Source: Xiphias gladius (taxonomy: Eukaryota > Chordata > Actinopteri > Istiophoriformes > Xiphiidae). Taken from it: a stretch of 64,000 bases of DNA. Where the stretch lies: the NCBI RefSeq assembly GCF_016859285.1, contig NC_053407.1, positions 17,193,632 to 17,257,631 on the forward strand, written 5' to 3'. Position 1 is the stretch's first letter. Each line of letters begins with the position of its first letter. Below are positions 46,901 to 64,000 of this stretch, one piece after another. A program made the translations under genes and the position numbers. The notes beneath the pieces are model-generated. The model ran no database searches. It saw nothing but the letters and a program-made list of their open reading frames with translations, and was not told the origin of the DNA.

Positions 46901-47616
46901 GAAAAAAAAGGCTCATTTTTATTTTAATGTCATTTAGACACAAACACATAAAGCATGTGCCCACTTACTAGTAGATTTATTAACTTCAGTTCAGTATTAT
47001 TAGGATCACATTTTGCCAAACATCCAGCATGCGAATCAAAAATGGAACCAAAACAGAATTGGAGAGGCAAAGCCAAATTTATCATCCCTACTGTCACATA
47101 AATAAGGATTGGGAGATCTTGTTTTACTATTATTTCATTTGATTTAATGTTAAATTGATTAAATTACATTGATTTGTGGCCTGCACTCTGTGCTTTCAAA
47201 TCACTCATACAAAAGCCCCTTCTGTTAGTAAAGCTGGTAGACTTGAAAGTGGTTTAGTGTCTTGTTCAGAATCAAGATAGCCATTGGTACAAAGTTGGAT
47301 ACTGCAACTCACTTCTCTCCCTGATTTCAGCACTAGGTGCCACAACACCACAGACAAGGTGAACCATGCAGTGCTGGCAGTCGGGTATGGAGAGGACAAT
47401 GGCACCCCTTACTGGATAGTAAAAAACTCATGGTCATCCAGCTGGGGGATTGATGGGTAAGTTTTCCATTTAACCACATAAAGGAAAATATTATTAAATA
47501 TACACCAACCAGAGACAGGCAATAACATTTTTCTCTCCTCATACAGCTATTTCCTCATTGAACGTGGAAAGAACATGTGCGGACTGGCTGCCTGCTCATC
47601 TTTCCCGGAGGTGTGA
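42875..47616 (+). CDS. ctsh: Cathepsin H, complete, 12 exons
   Basis: Papain-family lysosomal cysteine protease; the family acts mainly as an aminopeptidase because a mini-chain cut from the propeptide blocks part of the active-site cleft. Exons: 42875-42941, 43122-43153, 43407-43512, 43622-43692, 43807-43911, 45501-45587, 45741-45796, 45913-45994, 46102-46170, 46256-46362, 47331-47456, 47547-47616, all GT-AG with matching phases, giving 325 aa (human 335). The start (A at -3, G at +4) gives a signal peptide [16 protein letters not shown]. The mini-chain EPQNCSAT is intact at 90-97. Active-site residues are Gln127, Cys133 (GSCGSCWTF), His273 (VNHAV) and Asn293 (KNSW). Cathepsin L-type paralogues lack the EPQNCSAT mini-chain, so the assignment is firm. 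It lies about 1 kb after rasgrf1 on the same strand, as in human. Confidence 0.97.
43912..45500 (+). other. ctsh: ctsh intron 5 (1.6 kb)
   Basis: Opens with a CA microsatellite (43941-43982), then unremarkable A+T-rich sequence. A GTGGTTCCTATGAGGTGTG stretch near 44097 resembles a hAT end, but no partner was found. Confidence 0.5.
45501..47616 (+). CDS. ctsh: ctsh exons 6-12 (mature catalytic chain)
   Basis: Exon 6 holds the catalytic cysteine in [15 protein letters not shown]. Exons 7-8 give [16 protein letters not shown] and [16 protein letters not shown], exon 10 the chain around FAFEVTSDF, exon 11 the His/Asn region, and exon 12 the terminal [16 protein letters not shown]. The conserved cysteines are present, so the enzyme is predicted active. 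Confidence 0.96.
46363..47330 (+). other. ctsh: ctsh intron 10 (1.0 kb), nothing recognised
   Basis: Non-coding A+T-rich sequence without a clear repeat. Confidence 0.5.
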
Positions 47617-47881
47617 TTTCTGCATGTTAGCAAACTGCCAAGGGCTGAAAAGGGAGCAGAATCCAACCAGTTTTTTAATCATTATTATTAAATGTGGTGA
47701 TTTATATATAATCAGTAGCCTGCTTTGCTTCCATGTAAAGTCGGTTATTGCACAATGAAGCATGTCCTAGCATCCAGTAGAACACACTGACAGGATAGTT
47801 CAAGTCATATCCAGAATAGTAAAAACCCCTGAACTTATCACCTAAGTACCAATCATTCAATTCATTGTGGTTCAATTTTCA

Positions 47882-47887
47882 AATAAA
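47882..47887 (+). terminator. ctsh: ctsh poly(A) signal AATAAA
   Basis: First canonical hexamer after the stop (266 nt downstream), which makes a short 3' UTR of about 290 nt. Confidence 0.65.
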
Positions 47888-47899
47888 ATCTATTAAATT

Positions 47900-49059
47900 T
47901 GTTTGAGTCTTTTATCACTATATGCACCAGTCACAGCTGTCTGTAAGGTGTCCAAATTTGATGGCTATAGTTATAATGATTGAGGAAGGTATAATCCACA
48001 ATAACATGTTGCTACCTGTCATTACAAAAAACAACTGTATTAAGAGAGTGCACACATTAACTTAATAAAAAATTGTTTTATCTCTTTGTGAAATGCAAGA
48101 TTAATTTTACCGCAAACTACTTTTACTGAGCTTTTAATTAAGAGCAAAACTGAATCATTGCAACAGGAATAGTTGATATAAGTAAATGCAGCAGACAAGA
48201 CCTGCATAAGGTCATTTTCTGGTCAAGATGTCTGAAACTATAATAATAATGAAACTTTTTAAATCTGAGAATAATGCTGGGTTAAAAAACGGTGCTGCAG
48301 CTGTGTGTCTCATGCAGGTTTAAACATTCCACTTCTTTATCAGGATACAAGGATTTATCAGAAGAAAACCTGTGGTACATTACAGATGTTTCCCATGATT
48401 TTAGGAGACATTACAGTCACGGTGCCCAGCATGTTCCAGTGATGATCAAAAATATGTCTAGAGAGGGCTTACAAATGAAGCACAAAAAAATAAAATGAAA
48501 GGTTTTAATTCTAGATACACCAGCACAGGGCTAAATAATAACTATTGTGTGTTCTGACAAAAATAGTCACATATTAAATGTGGAGCCAAAGGTGAAGGTT
48601 CAGCATTGTTGTCATACAATGTAGGATTTCACTGAGATGCAATCTGTAGCCAGCTCCATGCAACAAACACAGAACATGTATAAACAGGTTATAAAACAGA
48701 ACAAAGTGTGTGTGTGTGTGTGTGTGTGTGTGCTCGTGTGTGTGTGCGTGTGTGTGTGTGTGTGTACAAAAATGCAATACGTGCAATATCAGTGTAATAT
48801 GCAAGTTATATTGCAAATAGACTTAGGGATGAGGCTGGTGCAAAAGTAATGTGTATGAGACGACCAATAAACTAGAATAAATTAATGTAAATTCCAGAGA
48901 TGAAGTGCAATGTAAAGACCGGTGTGCAATTTAGAACCTGCATAACAGAGCTGAGACAAGCAAGTTGCTATGAAATTACTTATCTTTGTTTTATGTATTT
49001 ATTTATTTATTTTCTTTGCCTCTACAGTTCTCCTTCAAACATCCATGCGCTACAGTAGA
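47900..49059. other. ctsh-blm intergenic spacer
   Basis: No gene seen. It contains a GT microsatellite at 48706-48765 with CG interruptions. An open frame at 48986-49225 overlaps the blm promoter and has no homology. Confidence 0.5.
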
Positions 49060-49400
49060 GTTGGGTCTTAACCGCGTGTGTCGAAAGACCACATTTCCCA
49101 GAAGCCTCATTCTTGGTAAACCTCGGCCAATAAGGAGTCACTTTGTTGAACAGGCGCAAAATCAATCCGTTTTTGTGTACCTCATACTCAAAGAGAGAGA
49201 GAGTGGAGACGTTGCGGTTAAATAAGTAGATAAAATTGTCTAGGTTTGATGAGATTAACTTGACTTAAACAAAGCGCGAGCCTTCGGTTACGCGTGTCAT
49301 CCCGTGTCGCGGGACATGCTAAAGAAATCCGCCACTACTTCGTGAACTGAGCTCGGACTGCTAGCCGGCTAACGCTCGCTAGCTCACCTTCTCACCAACA
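49060..49400 (+). promoter_or_regulatory. blm: blm promoter region with ZNF143-like motif and CCAAT box
   Basis: A TATA-less, CpG-containing stretch before the blm start. ACCACATTTCCCAGAAGCC at 49088-49106 matches 15 of 19 positions of the known ZNF143/Staf consensus, and a CCAAT box lies at 49127-49131, 21 bp further on. This pairing is common at DNA-repair and cell-cycle promoters. An E2F-like GGCGCAAAA at about 49153 is a weaker match. Confidence 0.5.
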
Positions 49401-57806
<8,406 letters not shown>

Positions 57807-58014
57807 GGCAGTCTTCTGGGAAACTACTTATTCACTACATTTTCAAACCAGCTGGTGTTGGTAATTGTAAACTGAAACTGTTTAAATTGTTTAATATATG
57901 TTCTGTACAGCTGCTGTCAAATTGTCTGTCCAGATTTTATATTGATGTAAATTGTTGTAAATTGTATTTGAGCGCAGACCGGAGAAGATTTCGCTGTCGT
58001 CTTCATTTTCTTAT

Positions 58015-58020
58015 ATTAAA
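58015..58020 (+). terminator. blm: blm poly(A) signal ATTAAA
   Basis: The only good hexamer after the stop, 209 nt downstream, and just before the opposing gene's 3' end. ATTAAA is the commonest natural variant signal. Confidence 0.6.
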
Positions 58021-58070
58021 GACGCATTGAAAATGTATCGATGAATATTCCGTCAGTTAGTCTGTATTCA

Positions 58071-58113
58071 GAGCAACACAAATTCAGCATGCTGTCCTGA
58101 ATTTGTGTTGTTC
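58071..58113. repeat. Inverted repeat in the gap between converging blm and frmd5 ends
   Basis: CAACACAAATTCAG (58074-58087), a 9-base spacer, then CTGAATTTGTGTTG (58097-58110). This is 14 bp perfect and extended by a wobble and two further pairs. Confidence 0.9.
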
Positions 58114-58155
58114 CACAAAGCCACAGGGAGAGCCACATCACATTTTTAATCAATG

Positions 58156-58161
58156 TTTATT
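58156..58161 (-). terminator. Minus-strand poly(A) signal AATAAA, candidate 3' end of frmd5
   Basis: TTTATT on the plus strand. It would end the minus-strand FERM gene about 100-120 bp from the blm cleavage site. Other TTTATT hexamers exist further right, so a shorter 3' UTR is possible. Confidence 0.4.
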
Positions 58162-60952
58162 TCAAGTTTGAATAGTTTAATTTAATGGCACCAGTTACAA
58201 GGGACTATTGGAGAGAAACAATATTTTATACTGACTTGTACAGAAGGTTACCTACAATACAAACGGGTTCGGAATGGATCAGACTGAACAAGAACTGGAT
58301 TTGGCACATGGATTTATATATATATATACTTGTATATGTAACATAATTTGAACAGCAATCTCCAATCCCAGGATAGAACGATGCAGACAACATAACGCAC
58401 CACCAGACATGAATATGCATATACACTTAATGACGTGTATGCATGGTCGTGTGAGGGTCTGTCTACTGGGAGCTGGCAGAGGGGCGAAATGCAGATCAAG
58501 ACAGATCATCCACTTTAACGTGACAGGGATTTTGGCCAGGAACAAAATTCAAGCAGCCGATTGTGTATAAATCGCTTGATTTTGATCATGTCAGTTGGTT
58601 ATGTAATTAATTCTCATCACATTAAGATCAACAAAAACCCTAAAAATAGTTTGAAGGACAGCCAATGATAATCTTTGAAACTTTAGTGCTGATTATATCA
58701 TACTTTACTTGGTTTTTGAGGCTTTTCTTTTTAAAGAATTAATATATCTACCTGATCATATGTAGCAAAACACAGGGAGTAGACAAAATAACAAGAACAC
58801 CTCACAGTGAAGTGCAGTCCAGTACAATATCATCACAAAATACAAAAATTACCTGAACACATCTTTGACACAACCTCAGTAAGAACTGATCATAAGTTTC
58901 ACAAATGTAGGATTTGTTGCTTGGTTGCTGTAAGGAATTACATTGTACCATGCTGGTGTTTCTGTTATTGAGTCCATCCCCTGTGTGTTCAATTTAAACA
59001 CGAGAATCAATGCCACATCTTCCAATGCACCACAATGTGTTTTGCATGGCTGTGCCTTCACTGTTGCTCTGCAGGGACGGACGGATCAGCTGTTTTTCAT
59101 ATATAAACCATGGATGACAATCACGCTCGATTACCAAAAGCCGCACATCTGGCCAAAAAGTGTAGCCCATCTCCCATGACGTAAAAGAACAGTCGAATGT
59201 GTAAACATGACGCAGCAACTGAAATGTAAATGTAAAGTCAGGTTTGCCTGTTAAGACAAATTAAGACAGAGATTTTTGGGCTGCCCAGTGTACATCACAG
59301 TTTCAGACAGGGATGAACACCGTCTCCCCTCTCGGCCTGGGAGATTTAAGGATGGAGCTGTCTGTAGTACAGCTGATAGGGATGTTGCGCCTTTTTGCTC
59401 TCCATTCCTTCATCTTTGCCACTTTGGTAAACTGCAGAGTTAGTATCCAGGCACAGGGAACAATCTGTCACTTAACAGTGAAAACAGCAAAGAAAACAGC
59501 AGCAGAACAAACATCCACACAAGAGGTATCTAGGGAAAACGGATTTTTATAAAATGTTATTACTGAATGCAACGGTAACTAAGTGTCTCAGTGGTCACAT
59601 CGTTGTTAAGAGTCAGCACAACAGCAATTTGGTAAGTGGTTTTCTAGAAACAGGACATATTCATCGTTGGATTTTCATATACAAGTTTGTAAATCACAAC
59701 TTTTTGCTCTTACAGCGGATTATTGCTCCTTGAATAATGCTGCCTTTTTCTTTTTTTTTTTTTTTTAAATTGTTGCATGTTCAGAGAGAGACCACTGAAG
59801 CTACATAATGCTGATAGCTGTATGAGAAACACCTTTGCAGACTGACCTTTAAAAGATGTCCTGCCAACAAGTCAGCCTGGCTGGACTGGCAAGTCATGTT
59901 GACCTTCATGTCAGTAAAGGAGTAATAAATATGAAGTATGAATATACACCAAAAAAAAGTCAACCCGCCCACCCTGCTCGACCCCTTGTTAGGAAAAATG
60001 TGCTTCATCTTTGCATCTGCTATTTACTGGATGGATCCAAGTTAAAAACTACAAAATTGACATAAATACGCTCCTACACTACGACAGTTTGCTCGCCAAT
60101 GTAGCTCTAATGATTTGATATTCCCTCTAGCATCATGCTGGGAAATGTCGGTGCTGCTCCCTCCACCACAGATGACTACGGTGTGTGAAGGATAATGAGC
60201 TAGAGGAGTGGATCCAGCCACAATGCCAAAGTGCATGCTACTCCGGTCAGGACTACAACTTAGCCAAGGACTGACAGGCTCGAATTACACAGGAGCACAC
60301 AAAGAAGGTAGCACCATCGGGCCTTCAGTGGAGGAGCTGGGGGGGGCAAAAACAAGCAACTCTGTACAGCCATTAGAATGATGATTAAGCAAATGCCTTC
60401 CATTCCCCATTTGGTTTTTAAATCCTTCTTTCAAAGAAGCAGACTGATTACTTCTGATTTCCCTCGTTCTTCTCTTCCACTTTCTCTCATTTCATGCCTT
60501 TCCTTCCAGTGAAAAATGGACTTTTCTTTCTTTTTCTTTTTTAACTCTTCTCTGTCTAAACGTCCACAGCTATCCCCTTGAATCGTTTCCACTCTTACAT
60601 ACAGGCAAACTAACACTTACACCTGCACTTGGTACAGGAGTTAGACACGCCATACAAAAAACAGATTTTACCCAGGATCCAGGGGACATGACATTTATTG
60701 CTCCATGGAGCTACGAGGCAGAAGAGTTTAGAGCCTGACCGCCAAATCCAAGGGCAGATATTATTTGCCAATATTGGCTTATTTTAAAAAAAAATAAAAT
60801 AAATAAATCCAGGGAAGAAAGTAACTGAAGTACATAGTTCAGAAGTCAGAAGTCATTATTACTGTAGTTTGTCAAGCACACACCACCGTTTCCTCCAAAA
60901 AACAGTTTTTGCTAGCTAACAGCTAATTTGTTGGGTACTAAATGTTTTGTTT

Positions 60953-61278
60953 AACGCTGCAACTAACAATTATTTTCATTATTAATTAAATCGGCTTATT
61001 TTTTTCTAGATGAATCGATTCCTTGTGTAGATTATAGAATGTCAGAAATTTGTGAAAATGCCCATTATTATTTCTACGCACCCAAAGTGACATATTGAAA
61101 ATTGCTATTTGTTAAAATCTGCCCAACAGTCAAAAACCCAAAGATATTAAATCTACAAAGATATAAAACAGAAAAAAGCAGAAACTCCTCACACTGGAGA
61201 AGCTTGACAACTATTCAATTGTCAGACTAGTTGCCAGTTAATGCTCTATCAATCAATTAATTAACAGCCCAGCTCTAG
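60953..61278. mobile_element. Family 1 repeat copy E with an exact 8 bp target-site duplication
   Basis: Begins AACGCTGCAACTAACAATTA, ends CAGCCCAGCTCTAG, and is flanked directly by TTTTGTTT on both sides (60945-60952 and 61279-61286). An 8 bp duplication is the hAT signature. Non-coding. Confidence 0.8.
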
Positions 61279-62981
61279 TTTTGTTTCATTTTTAAATGAA
61301 TTTTAGTGTGAAGTTAGGCCATGGGTCAAGGAACAAGCTTTTTTACGATTTGGTGCAGATCCAGTACCGGTCAGGCTCACAGTCGCCTCTACAAACTCTT
61401 CAAGAACAATAAGATATGGTAAAGTTATGAAAGGTGAAAATGTGTTTTTGGATTATTCGGTAGTTTTTAAACTGCACATACGTTGGAGGCTGATTCACTG
61501 CTGGTGGAGTGATGAGAGTTGTGATCAGTGTGGATTGGATCTGGATAAAAACCCTGTTTTTTTGTTTTTGTTTTTTTTTAGTCCCCCATCTACATTTCAA
61601 TGAATGCTTCTGACCTTACGTGAAACACAGCGCTAAAAAAGGTATAATTTAATCTTCAATAACAAAATAACATTTCAGTTCTGTTAAAATATACATGGAA
61701 AACCTGTCAATATATATTAGGAAACAAACTAATTTGTACAAAAAGTACATTATTATTTTATTCTAGTAATAATAACATTAATATAGTATGATTTATAAAC
61801 CTAAGAGCATGGTTGATATGAAACCAAAATAAATCATAAACTCTTCGTATAAAGAAATACTTGAAATTCATTGAATTTCAACTTGATGGGAAAATGCAAA
61901 TCAAATTAATTGGAGAAATAACTGAACAAATGAGCATATTAAAAAGTACTTAATTATTAAAACCATATGAGCATTGCACATCTATCTAGACTCTTATCTA
62001 TTGGTGCCAATGAATCTTTGCTCTTCATGAATATATCTCTAACCGCATCTGACACTACTGGGTCACATAACGCTATTGGTACTGGTTTATTTTACTGTAT
62101 CCTTATAAAACGTTAGAAAAACAACTTTGATCTTCACCAGTTTACTTTGTACACCATTGTATACTAAAGTGTAATTGCGTCTTCAAACAATCCAGAAAAA
62201 TTAAAAACTGCCATCAGTCATCGACATCCTCTCAGCAAAGGCATTTGGTAATCACCCTGTGTGTTCCCTGTGTCACGAACCTTCACTATTATTTCCTTCA
62301 GGTTGCTCCGTTTTTTTCTGACGGGGTGAATCTGCTGTTTGTCTAGCTGACATCTGATGGGGATGGATCAGTATCAAAAGATCTTGTACTACTTTGCCGC
62401 ACATATACTTCACAGCAGTAGGCCCATCGACTAACTCACTTCCATCCTTTAATGACGAGTCAACTTTCTTGATTACCATTCATCATCTCTTCTCCTTTTC
62501 TTAAGCAAATATGTTTAAAAGTAATAAATAATAAAAGGAGTCAACGTTCATCCGTTGCAACAAAATCTCTCGTTCCTGTAAAAGGAACTCTTTAAACTTC
62601 TTCAGTTCTTTTAATTCAGTTTAAATTTTTTTCCTTTGTGTTATTTGAAAAAATAAAATACCTGAAATGACTTGAAATTTGAAAAAAAAAAAAAAAAAAA
62701 AAATGCAAAAAACGTCCTCTGACTTTGTAGAAAAAAAAAGAAAAAAGAAGACAATAAGCAAAACGAGGAAGTGGTTGGGTGGGTGGGGGGTAACTCAAAG
62801 TGGAGGAGGGGAACAGAGATCCTGGCCCGGTGTTACCAGGAGTGGTCCAAGCTGTATGTCTGCTGGAGGATCATGGGAGAAGCAGGGTTCATGGTTGGGA
62901 CGAGGCTGCCCTCCATCACTCCGGAGTCCTAACCGTCTCCTCAGACCCCCGAATGGGCTTACGAACTCTACGACCTCACTC

Positions 62982-63568
62982 TCACTTGTTAATGAGCAAC
63001 CCGCCCACCCAGCGGAGCTTGCAGGCAAACCACCGCCTGAGGGGACAAAAATATTCGTAATGGAACTGCTCAAATTCGGGGGTCTGGCGGATATCACGTA
63101 AAAATGCTATGTCAAGGTCTGACTCGGTGAGGATGATGAGGAGTAGGAGCAAGACAAAGAGGAGTCCAATGGTGACAAGGAGCAAACGGAGGACACTTAA
63201 GACAAATTTATTCACCTGTTCCACCTCGCTGAGGGCCGAGTCCCCCCCTGCACCCTCCTGTGCAGATCTACCGTCCGCACCAAAATCACCCCCCTCCCCG
63301 TACGTGGGGGTGCCTGCCTCTGACTCCTTTTCCTCTTCGATGCTGCAGGGCGCTCCATTGATCTGGCGCGAGACAGCCAGCTCCATGCTGTGCTCAGCCA
63401 CCGGGGTGGGCAGGACGCTGTCGGAGGGGCTGTAGGCCTCGTCCGAGATCACCGCCGTCCCGTCACTGGTGTCTGTGGCCTGGCTCCGGGAGCGTGGCAT
63501 GAAGGATTCCCCATGGGACACTGAGCGCACTGGTGTAGAGTGGGCACTGTCACGCAAGGACTCCAGAC
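62982..63568 (-). CDS. frmd5: Last coding exon of a transmembrane FERM-domain protein, FRMD5-like (partial gene)
   Basis: Minus-strand exon with acceptor AG just outside 63568 and entering phase of two bases (GT then CTG GAG TCC). It encodes 194 complete codons to TGA at 62984-62982. After a Ser/Thr/acidic region ([20 protein letters not shown]) comes one hydrophobic membrane segment ([20 protein letters not shown]), then a conserved tail ([36 protein letters not shown]). A C-terminal membrane anchor with this tail is what I know of FRMD5 and FRMD3, which link the membrane to the cytoskeleton at cell contacts. The FERM domain itself would lie beyond the right edge. FRMD5 is favoured partly because human FRMD5 is on chromosome 15 like the other genes; FRMD3 remains possible. 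Confidence 0.7.
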
Positions 63569-64000
63569 CTTGTGGAGGTGTTCGAGGGGGGGGGGCAGAG
63601 AGGAAGAAAGAAATATTACATACATTTTACAGCATGAAAAAAGATTACTGACAAAACATTATGCGGTCAGACATATACTATACTAGTGTGGCCCACACAG
63701 ACACAGTATACTGTAGTTCTGGGTCTATGTGCTGAGCGGTTTCTTCTGCTGTTCGTCCAGCAGAGGTCTGTTACAGAGCACAGACATACCGTCTCCAACT
63801 TGAGAGCTGAAATCTGATCATGCTGGTCCCACAGTCAAGCAGACAGGGGGGAGCTTGGTCATTGTACTGAATGCTCAGGAGCTGATGTGAAGCCTAATCA
63901 TCACCACTAAAGGAAGAAATCGTCATGTAGCCAATTACACTGGAAGTGTAGAGTGAATAAAGCCATTTAGATACAGTATACTTGAGAAAACATCAAATAA
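63569..64000 (-). other. Intron of the minus-strand FERM gene, right edge
   Basis: The last exon's acceptor has a C-rich tract (complement of the G run at 63586-63596). No upstream exon could be placed with confidence before the window ends. Confidence 0.4.

Larger units (their letters stand above)
58140..62981 (-). other. Long 3' UTR of the minus-strand FERM-domain gene (inferred)
   Basis: Nearly 5 kb after the minus-strand stop holds no supported coding sequence on either strand, and its left end has an AATAAA on the minus strand. FERM-domain FRMD5/FRMD3 transcripts commonly have long 3' UTRs. It contains a hAT-like repeat (60953-61278) and homopolymer runs (A-run at 62681-62702). Part could instead be intergenic. 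Confidence 0.4.

Noticed and set aside
48986-49225. 79-residue frame between ctsh and blm
   Set aside because: Overlaps the blm promoter motifs and shows no homology or splice context.
63700-63960. Upstream exon(s) of the minus-strand FERM gene, for example ending at a GTATGT donor near 63790
   Set aside because: One short frame fits the phase of the last exon, but its acceptor is poor and I could not confirm it against a known protein.

Overview
This window is nuclear DNA from a vertebrate, most likely a percomorph (spiny-rayed) teleost fish. The genes are split by GT-AG introns and the encoded proteins are close to the human RASGRF1, CTSH and BLM families. Intergenic DNA and introns are rich in CA/GT microsatellites and in short non-autonomous DNA transposons that I recognise as common in percomorph genomes. 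The species cannot be told from the sequence.

Layout. (1) 1-17.3 kb: no convincing protein gene; simple repeats, several dispersed repeats, and a nested hAT-like element at 15.6-16.5 kb. (2) 17.65-39.19 kb, plus strand: complete rasgrf1, 27 coding exons, 1256 aa by my count, a neuronal Ras/Rac guanine-nucleotide exchange factor, with a uORF-rich leader and a roughly 2.6 kb 3' UTR that contains a 926 bp transposon. (3) 42.88-47.62 kb, plus strand: complete ctsh (cathepsin H), 12 exons, 325 aa, a lysosomal aminopeptidase. (4) 49.40-57.81 kb, plus strand: complete blm (Bloom helicase), 21 coding exons, 1421 aa, for homologous-recombination and replication-fork repair. (5) 62.98-63.57 kb, minus strand: the last coding exon of a FERM-domain membrane protein, best read as frmd5 (possibly frmd3), with a long 3' UTR running left to about 58.14 kb, tail-to-tail with blm.

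The genes do not form a pathway. What links them is ancestry: the human counterparts RASGRF1, CTSH, BLM and, if correctly named, FRMD5 all lie on chromosome 15, and RASGRF1-CTSH are same-strand neighbours there too. The window is therefore a compact piece of a conserved vertebrate synteny block.

I did not find a new gene system. The most unusual items are two GC-AG introns in rasgrf1 with the same donor and a frame-breaking GT four bases on; an 82-nt hairpin in rasgrf1 intron 1 whose stem mismatches become G.U pairs only on the antisense RNA; a series of in-frame uORFs before the rasgrf1 start; a UG repeat abutting a splice acceptor; and an inverted repeat in the roughly 120 bp gap between the converging blm and frmd5 ends.
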